Counted from the first letter of the stretch, positions 27,210 through 36,807 are shown. The stretch is 44,907 nt of DNA from Ignavibacteriaceae bacterium (GCA_031292435.1 JARLHD010000102.1:1-44907); one strand, 5' to 3'. Numbers and translations are program-made. Notes: generated by a model from the letters alone, not told the origin.

Positions 27210-29654
27210 TCATTCGATTTTCTCAAAGCTTTTTTTAATTAATTCTTCAACATATTTCTTATCCTTGGCATATAATGCGCGCGATGAATTAGTCACTTTT
27301 TCCTTATTATTTGGAAAATTATTAGTGCTTTGGATAGTTTCCAGAGTAAATGGTTCTGCTTTTTGTCCGTTATCCAAGGAGGAAATATAAGCTGTCCAGT
27401 TGGGAATATTTGTTAACTCTTGCTTAGAAATAAAAGGATAAAAATTATCTTTCATTATTTCGGCATCTTTTAAACCCAGCCTGAAACAAATGTGTGTTCC
27501 GACATTTCCTGTAATAGCGGAAATTATCTGCGGATCTATTTGCTCAATGAACTGGTTGGCAAGGATGAGGTTTATCCGAAATTTACGTCCTTCAGATAGT
27601 AAGGTGAGAAAATTTTGCGTGGCAACATTTTGGAATTCATCGACATATAAGTAAAAATCACGACGGAATTCTTTCTTTAATGTAGCTCTTTTCATAATTG
27701 AAGCCTGTATCTTGGCAAGAAGTATCATTCCAAGGAACCTTGAAGACATTTCATTCAATTCTCCTTTTGCAAGATTGACAAGCAGTATCTTTCCCTCATC
27801 CATTATTTTATCCAAATTTAATGTGGATTTTGGTTGTGCAAATATATTTCTCAAAATTGGGTCAAATATGAATTGATCAAATTTACTTGCGATATAACCA
27901 CCCACAGAAATTCCTTCGCTACCTGGTTTACTGTAGTCGGAATTGGGGAGAACATTGTTAACCCAATCAGTCAATAATGGATCGGTAATTTCAAGAGGTA
28001 ACCATTTTTTCCAGTATTTACTTGACTGAAAAACATTGTAAAAGTCCAGCAGAGTTCCTGGTTTGTTTTTGTTTGACATAACTAGTAGTAAATTCATTTT
28101 AACATGCTGGTAGAAAATTGGACCTGTAAAATTTCCAGAATTATTTAAACCGTATTGATCCTGAATCAATTTAGATAAAATAGCAACGAATTCTCCTATG
28201 ATAAAATGTCTTTGGCTTTCCGTCTGGTATTCAAGCAAATTAAGACTAACCGGGAATTCATGATCAGTTGGATCAAGAAGTACTACATCTTTTATTCTTT
28301 CATTCGGAATATTTTCAAGAATTTCTTTATATAGATCACCATGTGGGTCAATTACACATAACCCTTCCCCATTTTTTATATCTGAAAGAATCATAGATTT
28401 TAATAATGTAGTTTTACCAGTTCCAGTCTGACCAATAATATAAGTATGCCTTCTTCTATCGTCTCGTGTCATTCCGACAGAGGCATACTCGTTTTCAATT
28501 CTTGTTTGACCTAAAATTATTGCCTTATTTTCTGAATGAGTTCTTGTCTTAAGGTACTTCCAAGATTTAAATTCAATCCCCTCCATAGAAGAAGATCCTA
28601 TCCTGGGTAGTTGAAAAATGCAGGATGCTTGTTCTATTGTATAAGATTCAGATAGTTTTTCTTTAGAATTCAATTCTTTGAATGAATCTCTAGGAAAATA
28701 ATGCTTTTCCTGACTGTAATTTGTTATTTGATTTATCTCATAATTACCCAATAATTTTGTTAGCATACTATCGTCAGTAAATTGCTTTATGCCTCCTGAA
28801 CAAACCAAGTTAGCAAAAGATTCTATAACAAAAGGTTTAATTTTAACGGGTGATAAAAATAATATTTTACCTGCAAATCCGGCATTTTTCAATGAATAAT
28901 ATAGAGTGGATTGAGCTTTCTGGAAAAGACCGGCTTGCTCTCTTAACGTGGGGAAAACCCCTGACAATTTAGAATTAAAAGAAGATACTGATGTTTGTGT
29001 AAATAATTCACATTTTAAGATTTGTTGTTCAAGAAGAGATAGAAGATCCTTTGAATAATTGTTAATTTCAAGAGGCTGAAGAACAATATCTACGACAAAT
29101 GGAACTTTACCCATTTCTAGAAAATTCAAAAAGGAATCAAATAATAATGACGACTTTTGGAAGTCAGATAGGTGTAAAATGCTATAATCATTATAATGAT
29201 TTTTGTCGGTAGCGTTATAGAAAATTGTATCAAGAAGAATTTCATGGATTTTTCTACTGATTGAGAGCGTCTGTTTGATCGTGAAAGGTTTCAGATATTG
29301 AGAAGAAAAATTATCTGACACTTTTGTTATTTCAACCTCGAAGAAGCTATTTTGCAGTAATTCGTAGAAATTAAGTGCGGAGTCATCCGTAACCAATTTA
29401 TCTTTTGATTTTACAGAAAGAATATATAAAAAACTGATTTTCCCCTTTGAGTGAGGATCATAAAGTAATCTAAAACAAAGAGAGAAGGAATTAATACTTG
29501 GATTAATTTGCCTCATAAATAAAAAAGATTCATGTATGGTCTTTAGGAACAATATTTCTCGTCGTGAAAGGTCATTATAATAATCCGATAATTTAGAAAA
29601 ATATAGTTCAGGGTTAGTAAAGCTTGAGATTTTATAAATATAATGTGTTATCAT
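27210..29654 (-). CDS. VirD4/TraG/HerA-like P-loop ATPase
   Basis: This 814-aa protein has Walker A IIGQTGTGKTTLLKS (K414), the following CVIDPHGDLY strand, Walker B YLYVDEFQNVAT near residue 650 and a later NQFIEQIDPQ segment. These are typical of DNA-pumping ATPases of the conjugative coupling/HerA group. Residues 1-340 form an N-terminal domain without membrane helices, unlike classic coupling proteins. No relaxase, pilus or other type IV secretion gene is in the window, so it may act alone or in defence-like DNA processing. It is followed after 204 bp by the sigma-54-promoted operon in the same direction; whether it belongs to that system is open. A small gene lies 19 bp upstream. Confidence 0.82.
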   Translation of the reverse strand: MITHYIYKISSFTNPELYFSKLSDYYNDLSRREILFLKTIHESFLFMRQINPSINSFSLCFRLLYDPHSKGKISFLYILSVKSKDKLVTDDSALNFYELLQNSFFEVEITKVSDNFSSQYLKPFTIKQTLSISRKIHEILLDTIFYNATDKNHYNDYSILHLSDFQKSSLLFDSFLNFLEMGKVPFVVDIVLQPLEINNYSKDLLSLLEQQILKCELFTQTSVSSFNSKLSGVFPTLREQAGLFQKAQSTLYYSLKNAGFAGKILFLSPVKIKPFVIESFANLVCSGGIKQFTDDSMLTKLLGNYEINQITNYSQEKHYFPRDSFKELNSKEKLSESYTIEQASCIFQLPRIGSSSMEGIEFKSWKYLKTRTHSENKAIILGQTRIENEYASVGMTRDDRRRHTYIIGQTGTGKTTLLKSMILSDIKNGEGLCVIDPHGDLYKEILENIPNERIKDVVLLDPTDHEFPVSLNLLEYQTESQRHFIIGEFVAILSKLIQDQYGLNNSGNFTGPIFYQHVKMNLLLVMSNKNKPGTLLDFYNVFQSSKYWKKWLPLEITDPLLTDWVNNVLPNSDYSKPGSEGISVGGYIASKFDQFIFDPILRNIFAQPKSTLNLDKIMDEGKILLVNLAKGELNEMSSRFLGMILLAKIQASIMKRATLKKEFRRDFYLYVDEFQNVATQNFLTLLSEGRKFRINLILANQFIEQIDPQIISAITGNVGTHICFRLGLKDAEIMKDNFYPFISKQELTNIPNWTAYISSLDNGQKAEPFTLETIQSTNNFPNNKEKVTNSSRALYAKDKKYVEELIKKSFEKIE

Positions 29655-29673
29655 ATTGTTTTAAGTTTTTTTG

Positions 29674-29997
29674 TTAACGAGTTTCAAAAGATTTTAATAA
29701 TGCAACAAAGCAAGCAAAATCACCTATTTCTTTCCTGTTAGAACCTAGCTCTTTCCTCCACAAAGCATTTTCGTTATTATTTATCATTGTGCGGGATAGT
29801 ATATTACATTCATCAATGAAAACATTGTGAGATAAAGTTCTTTGTTGTTCCAGAGAGGTTCTTTCGGAATTATGCTCATAATAATCCATCCTTATTTTAG
29901 CATAATTGATTGCTGCAGAATAAAAAGCTTTTTTCAGATCATATAATTTGCTGGATTCTATTTCGGATAAAAGATGAATTGCTTTTTCGTAATTCAT
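29674..29997 (-). CDS. Small helical protein paired with the ATPase gene
   Basis: This 107-aa protein is not recognised. It is predicted to be nearly all helix with a long charged middle segment (residues about 30-60) and no signal or membrane segment. It ends 19 bp before the ATPase gene and has no other neighbour, so the two form a two-gene unit. A role as accessory subunit or adaptor of the ATPase is likely but inferred from position only. Confidence 0.6.
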   Translation of the reverse strand: MNYEKAIHLLSEIESSKLYDLKKAFYSAAINYAKIRMDYYEHNSERTSLEQQRTLSHNVFIDECNILSRTMINNNENALWRKELGSNRKEIGDFACFVALLKSFETR

Positions 29998-30204
29998 AAG
30001 ATGAATTTAACTATGTTAAAATGTGTAACGCATTAGGTATTATGCAAATTACTTAAATGAACATAAAAGGGAAAGAATAAATTGTGTTTTCAGCATTAAA
30101 TTATCTTCAACATATTACTGGTTCTTAATATTTTAATGTCTTATGGCATACTTATATGGGTACAAATATATAGAGAGCATAAATTTTTATTTACTGAATC
30201 TTTT

Positions 30205-30335
30205 TAATCAGATAACATTCAGAAGATCAACCTGAGTTCGAAATTTAACAAATAATTATCTGTACTTCTTTTACAAGGGGAGCACCCAACCTGGTTTTCC
30301 ACTGAAACCTTATATTTGGATGATACTCAAAAGAA
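30205..30335 (+). repeat. Degenerate direct repeat, copy 1
   Basis: This segment shares ordered blocks (TCAGATAAC, AGATCAA, GAGCACCCA, ACTGAAACCTTATA, GGATGATACTCA) with copies at about 30565 and 30911. In one frame it encodes STQPGFPLKPYIWMIL, aligning with STQAIFTLKLYNRMTL of copy 2. It contains frame damage. The rest of the 1.05-kb gene-free region 29998-31049 shows nothing else recognisable. Confidence 0.5.
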
Positions 30336-30420
30336 TTTAGCGGAAAAGGAAATACAATATTAGCGAGATGAGTAATCGGACATCCAACTGCAATCAATTT
30401 CGTTAGTCAAATTTATCTTT

Positions 30421-30723
30421 TTGTCAGTACTTCGATTTTTTTATCAATATTTTTCTTGTGCAGTCAACTCCCGAATTCCAATCAGTACCAAACTCAATCA
30501 AGCAGTTACTACCATCAATACCGATGAAAGCATAGATCTGCACTATTTCTTCATCGAATTGCTAAAATCAGATGACTCACACGAGATCTATCGGAATTTG
30601 AATTTCTCTAAAAAAAATTTGTTTGTCTATGAGTATGAAAGCACCCAGGCTATTTTTACACTGAAACTTTATAATCGGATGACACTCAGAAAATCTGCTC
30701 AGCTATTGGGACGTTATTATTAA
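30421..30723 (+). pseudogene. Open remnant, possibly IS30-like transposase N-terminus
   Basis: A 100-codon open stretch starting with TTG. The segment SHEIYRNL, a YESTQA motif and the final RKSAQLLGRYY resemble pieces of a helix-turn-helix such as the N-terminal region of IS30-family transposases, but no catalytic DDE part exists. The closely similar third copy nearby is interrupted by stops, so this is probably decayed mobile DNA and not a working gene. Confidence 0.35.
30565..30705 (+). repeat. Degenerate direct repeat, copy 2
   Basis: Best-preserved copy, about 360 bp after copy 1. It shares AAATCAGATGAC, GAGATCTATC, GAAAGCACCCA, ACTGAAACTTTATAA and TCGGATGACACTC with the other copies. 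It overlaps the 3' part of the open remnant 30421-30723. Confidence 0.55.
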
Positions 30724-30910
30724 GGCATACCTTCATAGTAAGACTAGTACCTCCGCTTACCGGCTTATTAAGGTTATCATAAAATATCCCAAAATTAGCT
30801 TTTTTAATCCAAGAATTTCTGTTCCGATTATTTTAACCGTATCCCTTAAAAGGTAAGGGGCTTTTACAGTAGGAACTTAAATGAGTCACAAGTAAGCAGA
30901 GTAGCGCAAT

Positions 30911-31045
30911 TGACTGGACAACATTCGGAGATCTATCAGGAATTGAAACGTGACGAATTAAATTTGTATGGCTGTTACTTTGAAAGCACTCACGCTGTTT
31001 TTTCACAATAACTCTGTAATCGGATGACACTCTGATCACCCCTTA
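30911..31045 (+). repeat. Degenerate direct repeat, copy 3
   Basis: Begins about 346 bp after copy 2. It shares GAGATCTATC, GAAAGCACTCA and TCGGATGACACTC with it. One frame reads VAQLTGQHSEIYQELKRDE, very like a transposase helix-turn-helix, before a stop at FSQ. It runs up to the 3' end of the integrase gene. Confidence 0.55.
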
Positions 31046-31049
31046 TAAA

Positions 31050-32081
31050 CTAAAAACGAAATCGGAACTTCTTAAATTCTTTTTTAATGGTATTCATATT
31101 AATCTGATTATAGTATTTATCGGTCGTGTTACCATGCTCGTGCCCAACCAGTTCCCTGACCACGGAGGCGTCCATGTTAAACCTGCTACGGCATAACGTA
31201 ATAAAAGTCTTTCTAAATGTTCTGGCAGTATAATAACTTTCGAGTTTTAATGCCTTGAAATAACGCGTTATAGCCCTTCCAAGATTAACATGGTCTTCAT
31301 ATTCGATCATACAACCGGATACCTCAGCCATTCTTTTCTCAAGAATAGGTTTTAAGTCCGGGTGAAAAGGTACCGTCCTGAACTTCTTCCGTTTAGGTGA
31401 GTAATAACTGATCAGATTCTGATTCAGATTTATCCGGTCAGCGGTGATTGTTAAAATATCAGATGATCTTAATCCAGTGTAAAATAAGATATAAATAGCC
31501 GTCCTAAAATTGGAAGTTTTATCCGGCAGATTCTTAAATATTTTACTGATATCCTCATCTTTGAATATTATTATTTCTTTTACTTCAGGCTTAGTTTTAA
31601 TTGCCCGGTTAATCCTGAACATAGGTGTATAGGCATATTCAAACATGAAATTAAGAAAATGGTTACACTGTTTGCCATAACCATGAATCGTATTCTGGGC
31701 AAATTTCAGACTCCTTATTCCAAGCAGCCATTCTTCGACCGACAGTTTACTTATCATGGTACAGGGTAGGTCTTCCGGAAAGCTCTTAATGAATAAATCA
31801 TAAAATCTCATGTAGTCCCTGATAGTATTCGGATGCTTATTATTATTAATTCTCAGGAAATGATCAAACGCATCCTTCAAAGTTATTTTTTTGATGCCGA
31901 ATTTTTTAGCATCCTCGTTTTTCCTTGTTAATTCATCCTGAAGCTTTTTCGCATATTTATTTACGATAATCCTATTGGAATTATTATCCTTGAGCTTGGT
32001 CGACCTGGATTTAGTTTTACCCAGAACAGGATCAAACCATTGTATATGTAAAAAGGCTCCCTTTTTAATTACGATAGCCAT
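31050..32081 (-). CDS. int: Tyrosine recombinase (phage-type integrase)
   Basis: The 343-aa protein has the three-part layout of phage integrases: an N-terminal arm-binding segment, a SAM-like core-binding domain (about 65-160, FDHFLRINNNKHPNTIRDYM) and a catalytic domain. Catalytic residues visible are Arg205 in YTGLRSSDIL, Arg290 in FRKT, His314 in LVGHEHGNTTDKYY and Tyr323/324. The usual box II His (HxxR) is replaced by Arg287 in RTFR, an uncommon but known type of change. It starts one base into the stop of the excisionase-like gene, so the two are co-expressed. It marks an integrative element; its attachment site is not identified. Confidence 0.92.
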   Translation of the reverse strand: MAIVIKKGAFLHIQWFDPVLGKTKSRSTKLKDNNSNRIIVNKYAKKLQDELTRKNEDAKKFGIKKITLKDAFDHFLRINNNKHPNTIRDYMRFYDLFIKSFPEDLPCTMISKLSVEEWLLGIRSLKFAQNTIHGYGKQCNHFLNFMFEYAYTPMFRINRAIKTKPEVKEIIIFKDEDISKIFKNLPDKTSNFRTAIYILFYTGLRSSDILTITADRINLNQNLISYYSPKRKKFRTVPFHPDLKPILEKRMAEVSGCMIEYEDHVNLGRAITRYFKALKLESYYTARTFRKTFITLCRSRFNMDASVVRELVGHEHGNTTDKYYNQINMNTIKKEFKKFRFRF

Positions 32082-32386
32082 CAGCCTTCCAAGATCAGCT
32101 TATTAAGGATGTCCTCGCCCCTTAAAGACTTTTTCATTTTATATGATGCATTTAATATTTGTCTTATCTCCAGGGCAGATATAATAGGAGTCTTGTCCTT
32201 TACTCCCGTAATGATCGATTCTTTTTGGAATCTCACAATCTCCATATAAGGAATCTTTTTACGCCTACCGACAGGGATTACCCCGATCTTGCCCTCGTTG
32301 ATCAGACTGTGTAAAGTATCCTTCCCTATTTGAAGCAGACTTGCAGTTTTAGCAATCGATAATAATTCTAACTCATTCTTTTCCAT
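32081..32386 (-). CDS. xis: Excisionase-like helix-turn-helix protein
   Basis: A 101-aa protein whose first 55 residues form a MerR/excisionase-type winged helix-turn-helix (SIAKTASLLQIGKDTLHSLINEGKI is the core, quoted only in part here: LLQIGKDTLHSL and VIPVGRRKKIP). Small proteins of this type direct excision or repress the integrase. AAGGAAGG lies 5 bp before the ATG. It is translationally coupled to the integrase gene. A 23-bp motif about 100 bp upstream recurs at 39171. Confidence 0.8.
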   Translation of the reverse strand: MEKNELELLSIAKTASLLQIGKDTLHSLINEGKIGVIPVGRRKKIPYMEIVRFQKESIITGVKDKTPIISALEIRQILNASYKMKKSLRGEDILNKLILEG

Positions 32387-32488
32387 AACCTTCCTTCATT
32401 GATTCCATTCATAAACTCTGAACGACAAGTCTTCAGTATATTTTAATTATTAAAACCAGACTATTGTTTTAATGTGTGTTATAAGGGT

Positions 32489-32511
32489 ATACTTACAAGA
32501 AGCATGCTAGG
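32489..32511. repeat. 23-bp motif, copy 1 (upstream of xis-like gene)
   Basis: The plus strand reads TATACTTACAAGAAG then CATGCTAG. A copy matching 20 of 23 bases lies at 39171-39193, and similarity extends about 20 bp further left (about 36 of 43 overall). Both lie upstream of minus-strand genes. Possible roles are promoter/operator, integrase arm site or attachment core. The copy overlaps the stop codon region of the terminase-like gene. Confidence 0.55.
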
Positions 32512-34684
32512 AAATTATTAGACTTTTTATAACCATATTATTAACTATTGCGTTATTGCCGTCTTCAACAGAAACACCATAGATATTCTGAACAGCCAGG
32601 TTGGTTACTTTCTTAACACTCATCCAATAGAGTTCATTGTTTGCCAACCAGGAATATTTGTATCCCGGAGCAAACACTGCGATTTTCTTGAAACGTTTTT
32701 GTCCATACTTTTGTTTTTTATCAGCGTTGTATTTACCACGTCCATAAAAATCTAAATCGTAATAGCTTATAGGTACAATATCAAGATTCGCATTTCCATT
32801 TTTAACGCTGGAAATATTGTACAGGCTTTCACTCTTACCTTCCTGACCAAAAAGATACCCAACAGTTTCTAAGAACTTTGTTATCATCGTGGAGTCAGAT
32901 ATACCCAAGCGCCATGAATCGAAATACTTTCCACTCTGATTTGATTTTCTCATATAACATTTATTTGAGATTATTCCCAGCTTTCTTAATAGGACTTGGA
33001 TATCATTAATAAAAGCATTAGATGCAAGACCTATTTCGATAAGCTGCGGAGGATTTATACTTATGTTTCCATCACTGGTATATATTCGATTCAGAAACAG
33101 CGCTAGTTGGCGGTTTGACCAACCATAACACAATGCGGGTATCCTCTTATCCTTGGATTTATGTTTTAGTTGATACTTTTCACAAAACCATTTCATTCCA
33201 TTAAGCCCGAGTTCCGTACAATTTTTTTTGACCAGGACCCGTCCTATCTTGTTATTTTTTGCTTGGCTCAATTCATTTGTTAATTGCTTGACTTCCTCTA
33301 ATAAAACAGGATTACCTTTTGTATATCTAGTACCCTGTGTTGTTGACCCATCTGTTAATAAATATGCAAGCATTTTAATTTCGGAATCACTGACCTCTTC
33401 ATCGATTTTATCAGGATAACATCTCGCCGAGGCAAAAAAAGCCTCATTATTTGCAACTTGATATATATTAGCAAATCCATTCCTATTCCTAAGCATTTGG
33501 TCAGAAGTTACATTAAGTTCTATCCCTGAATTAAAGGTGTATTTCCAACATTCTTTAGAACCAAGGAAATGTACGTTGGCTTTTTTTAAGATTATGTTAC
33601 CTTTAGGGTCGGCTGATGCAATTAAAATATGCTCTTTATTTACAGCTTCATCCAATCTTAATCTCATTCCGGTTTTATAATCAATAATTTCCATATCCCC
33701 TGTCATACCACCTAATCCAACACTACTGTGCACACAAATACCGTTTGCATAATAAGTGGAGGGTGGTAGTGAACTTATATTTCCTTTAGGTATTATTGTA
33801 CTGTCTTCTTTAACAGAGGATAAGAGTACGAAAGTCCCCTCATCATTAACTTCGTCAAAGGTTTTTATAAGATCTTCATTTGGGAATAATTCAGACGCTT
33901 GTTTACTGCCGCGATTAGTTAAAACTTCTTGGCCGGGAGTGAGAAGTAATTTTCGGCCATCTTCCAATTGGATTTGCATATTTTTAGGTTTATCGAAGGA
34001 GCAAAAGGCTAAGGATTCTGTGGGATCTAAGATTCCGTCCGAGAAGTATGAAGTTGTTTCTGATATAGGTAGTTGTTTTTGTACTCTTATTAAAGCTTTT
34101 GATTTCATCCTAATTTTATCAGATTCGGAGATCTTGCCATATCCTAAAGATCCGGTCATGATAACCTCATAATACTCTCCATTGAACATCTCTATCATGT
34201 CATCGATTAACTTGGGCCAGAGGTTATGCACTTTTCCGAAGTGGTACGGATCTGTCAACCATGTTTCGATATCCACCATGGGTTCTTGGAACTCTAGTTC
34301 GTTCATTAGTTCAAGTAACCCAGTTTTACCGCCGGTCATTTCAGCCATAATAAGCTGCATCACTTCCATCTCTTCAGGTGAAAGTGACCTTACATCCCTC
34401 TTTAGAAGTTTCTGTACCTCCTCCGGAGTCTGTTTACTTATATTACGACCATCAATGAGTTCAGATTGTAATTGCAAAAATTTCCACGACACTCCAATTA
34501 GATAACCTATTTTTAAACAACCTTGAATTAATTTTGAGATAGGCTCGGTTTCCTGAAGTTCGAAATAATTGTTCAAGATATGATCTAATATTATTTCTGG
34601 TCTCTTGAAATGAACATTAATTATTTCTTCTGCATAGGCCCCAAATATTGAATTGTTTTCCTTTGATACTATTTGATTTTCCAT
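32507..34684 (-). CDS. Terminase-like protein interrupted by two Hint/intein modules, no C-extein
   Basis: Residues 1-184 resemble the N-terminus of phage large terminases: DPYHFGKVHNLWPKL near 145 and Walker A MTGSLGYGK at 176-184, where the usual Thr/Ser after Lys is absent. Residues about 228-320 carry an intein block-B-like run (LEDGRKLLLTPGQEVLTNRG at 239-258) and a block-G-like YYANGICVHS (311-320). Six residues later a second module begins at MTGDMEIID (327-335) with a full LAGLIDADG endonuclease: LAYLLTDGS near 439 and NRIYTSDGNISI near 535. It ends with a block-F/G-like NIYGVSVEDGNNAIVNNMVI. Splice residues look damaged: Gly instead of Cys/Ser at its start and no terminal His-Asn. 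The protein stops right after, so the terminase ATPase remainder and nuclease are missing. A strong ribosome site (AAAGGAAAGG) precedes the start. Confidence 0.7.
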   Translation of the reverse strand: MENQIVSKENNSIFGAYAEEIINVHFKRPEIILDHILNNYFELQETEPISKLIQGCLKIGYLIGVSWKFLQLQSELIDGRNISKQTPEEVQKLLKRDVRSLSPEEMEVMQLIMAEMTGGKTGLLELMNELEFQEPMVDIETWLTDPYHFGKVHNLWPKLIDDMIEMFNGEYYEVIMTGSLGYGKISESDKIRMKSKALIRVQKQLPISETTSYFSDGILDPTESLAFCSFDKPKNMQIQLEDGRKLLLTPGQEVLTNRGSKQASELFPNEDLIKTFDEVNDEGTFVLLSSVKEDSTIIPKGNISSLPPSTYYANGICVHSSVGLGGMTGDMEIIDYKTGMRLRLDEAVNKEHILIASADPKGNIILKKANVHFLGSKECWKYTFNSGIELNVTSDQMLRNRNGFANIYQVANNEAFFASARCYPDKIDEEVSDSEIKMLAYLLTDGSTTQGTRYTKGNPVLLEEVKQLTNELSQAKNNKIGRVLVKKNCTELGLNGMKWFCEKYQLKHKSKDKRIPALCYGWSNRQLALFLNRIYTSDGNISINPPQLIEIGLASNAFINDIQVLLRKLGIISNKCYMRKSNQSGKYFDSWRLGISDSTMITKFLETVGYLFGQEGKSESLYNISSVKNGNANLDIVPISYYDLDFYGRGKYNADKKQKYGQKRFKKIAVFAPGYKYSWLANNELYWMSVKKVTNLAVQNIYGVSVEDGNNAIVNNMVIKSLIIS

Positions 34685-35169
34685 ATATTCCTTTCCTTTT
34701 TTATTATTACTTAATTCTTAACATCTATACGTTTACTTTTCGCATTTTTTCCTAAATCAAATTCATCCCTAATGAAATTTTTTTTGCCAAACCCGCGCAA
34801 TTAATTTCGTCGAGATTATTAAACTTTTTGTCAGTATCATTGAGGCTTACTATATCAGACCAGCGCTGGGCTGGGATGGAAAGGCTACATCATCGGCGTC
34901 AAACCGCTTGAATAAAACTAGATCAATTTAAATCTACTTAAAGACTCCATCAAGCAATTTTGTCGCTACCGTCACTTAACAGCATCTCATTCGCAAACAT
35001 TTTATTGATCCTTACTTGCGAATACTATTAATCTAGTTTCATATTTTGAGAAGTCGGTGTTTCAATTTCTTTGTTACTTACTTCCATAAACTGAATTCTT
35101 TATCCTCCCCCATGTTCCAATATATCTTAGGGAAAGGCACACAAAGGTATGCCCATCCCTTTTTTTTAG
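34685..35169. other. Gene-free stretch between terminase-like and phage-type genes
   Basis: About 485 bp without a supported gene. A GC-richer island near 34858-34910 can be read as AGLGWKGYIIGVKPLE on the plus strand, bounded by stops, and may be a scrap of a lost gene. No RNA gene or strong hairpin was seen. Confidence 0.4.
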
Positions 35170-35985
35170 TTAATCATTAACCGGTTCATGTCCATACAAG
35201 ATATTCCCAGTAAATCGACCTACTGCCGTTAGCTTCACACCAAATGCAAGTTCAAGCTTCTTAAATGTTTTCTTCATCATCTCCGCCTGGACCACCAGAT
35301 CTGTTGCTACTAAACTGGAATTATAATCGAGATAGTCTTGGGCCATCAACGAAAGATTATTATTTTTATCCTCGGAGTGAGATAATTTACCAGCCAACTT
35401 AAAAGCATTTTCAACAATACCAGACTGCCCTTCATGCAGCTTAAATGAAAAACTTAAAGCTGCCTTCTTAGTTTGTTTAGCTAGAAATCCTTTTTTAATC
35501 GCTTTGAACTGCGAAACTTTCTGGAATACTTCCATAACAGTTGCATCTTTGCATTTCTCCACCCATTCATCTACGTTTTGGGAATCGACAACATATACCA
35601 GTGCCTTAACTTTGGACCAACCAAGTGAAGATATTTTACTAATGAGCTCAGCGTTACCCACTTCAACTACAAAGTATTTATATATTCTCATTAGATATTT
35701 AGCTTTTCGTATTTGAAATCCGATTTTATCTTGAACAAAATTTTTCCAGTCTGAGTATCCGAGGTCCCGATACAACTTGTTATCATAAATCGTCCTCAAT
35801 AAACCGCCCATTTCGAAATATGATTCATCAATCGAGTTTTTTAAATCAAATAGGCGAGCAAGTATTTCCTCACCTGTTCCATCACAATTTTCTTGAACTT
35901 TCATTATCAGCTCACGTGAAATACTATCATTGGCTTCTATTTCCATACCTGTTACTAATACTGCATCTTTCATATTTTTTCCCAT
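35170..35985 (-). CDS. Phage-type helical protein, function unknown
   Basis: A 271-aa protein, mostly helical. The segment LGYSDWKNFVQDKIGFQIRK (about residues 76-95) resembles a helix-turn-helix found in phage and plasmid proteins that mention ParB-like or DUF3102-like folds; the match is from memory and weak. The second half is rich in Lys and has no catalytic signature. It lies upstream of the terminase-like gene in the same direction. A DNA-binding role, such as small terminase or replication accessory protein, is possible. Confidence 0.55.
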   Translation of the reverse strand: MGKNMKDAVLVTGMEIEANDSISRELIMKVQENCDGTGEEILARLFDLKNSIDESYFEMGGLLRTIYDNKLYRDLGYSDWKNFVQDKIGFQIRKAKYLMRIYKYFVVEVGNAELISKISSLGWSKVKALVYVVDSQNVDEWVEKCKDATVMEVFQKVSQFKAIKKGFLAKQTKKAALSFSFKLHEGQSGIVENAFKLAGKLSHSEDKNNNLSLMAQDYLDYNSSLVATDLVVQAEMMKKTFKKLELAFGVKLTAVGRFTGNILYGHEPVND

Positions 35986-36498
35986 ATAATATTATTTAAT
36001 TTCGAAGTTTTAGATCATTTGCAAATTTTGTTTTCCTTTAACTCGGGTGAACAACTCTTGTCTTACTTAACCCCTGCATCTTTTCTTTAGGTTTCCGTAG
36101 CCGAGCCGGGAATATTTATTTTCAATTTATAAAGTGTATAAGACGACATCATTACCTCCTTCAGGTGTTTTCTTTCAAGCTTTATAATGGCCAGGTAACA
36201 AGCTTGTCTGATTTTATTTAAATAATACTAGTTTTATTTGGGAAGGAAGGATCAAGAAGTGCTTAACCACCTATTCGTTTCACCAGTTTACATTTCATAA
36301 CTTACATCGACTTGCAATGGCTGTTATGATTTTCTTGTTTTTAAAGAGAGACAACTTTCGTGCCGCAGGATATTTAGGATTTGAACTATAAAGCCATCAT
36401 TTTAGTAAAAAAGGTAACTTGGTTCATTCTATTATAGAAATTCAGGAGTAAATATCAAGGAATTAATTTGAAAAGTAACTCTGAGTCGCCATATAAAG

Positions 36499-36615
36499 AT
36501 GATAGAGATTCGTGCAATATTGTTGGGAGGTATTTCGATAGGAGCTTTATATATTTCAGCAATGACTATTTTAGACATCCCTATATCAGGATATCAGATT
36601 AACCTCACCCATTAA
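36499..36615 (+). CDS. Possible 38-aa membrane peptide
   Basis: An ATG-started open frame encodes a 38-residue peptide with one predicted membrane helix (IRAILLGGISIGALYISAMT) and a polar tail ending QINLTH. No ribosome site is obvious. It is the only peptide-like reading in the otherwise gene-free 35986-36954 region. It could be a small toxin-like or membrane peptide, a scrap of a larger gene, or chance. Confidence 0.25.
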   Translation: MIEIRAILLGGISIGALYISAMTILDIPISGYQINLTH

Positions 36616-36807
36616 ATGTCTGTAATATTTTCATTTATTTTTCCCGCGGAAAATCGGGGGGAAATCCATTTAGTGATATTCCTTAAACGTATCCTTGCAA
36701 AATCATGTTCGCTGTAAACCGTCTTCGGCGAGCAGCATATTATTGGTATTTTATATTCGTATCTTAACCTTAGTATCTTAGGAGGCGAAAAACCGCCCTT
36801 AAACCTT

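Noticed and set aside
30277..30295. AGCACCCAACC resembles the reverse complement of the tRNA-Lys 3' end, suggesting an attachment site
   Set aside because: Only about ten bases match, and the segment is explained by its similarity to the two other degenerate repeat copies in this region.
34858..34910. GC-richer island that might be a tRNA or small gene
   Set aside because: It does not fold as a tRNA and its short reading frame is bounded by stops without a start or ribosome site.
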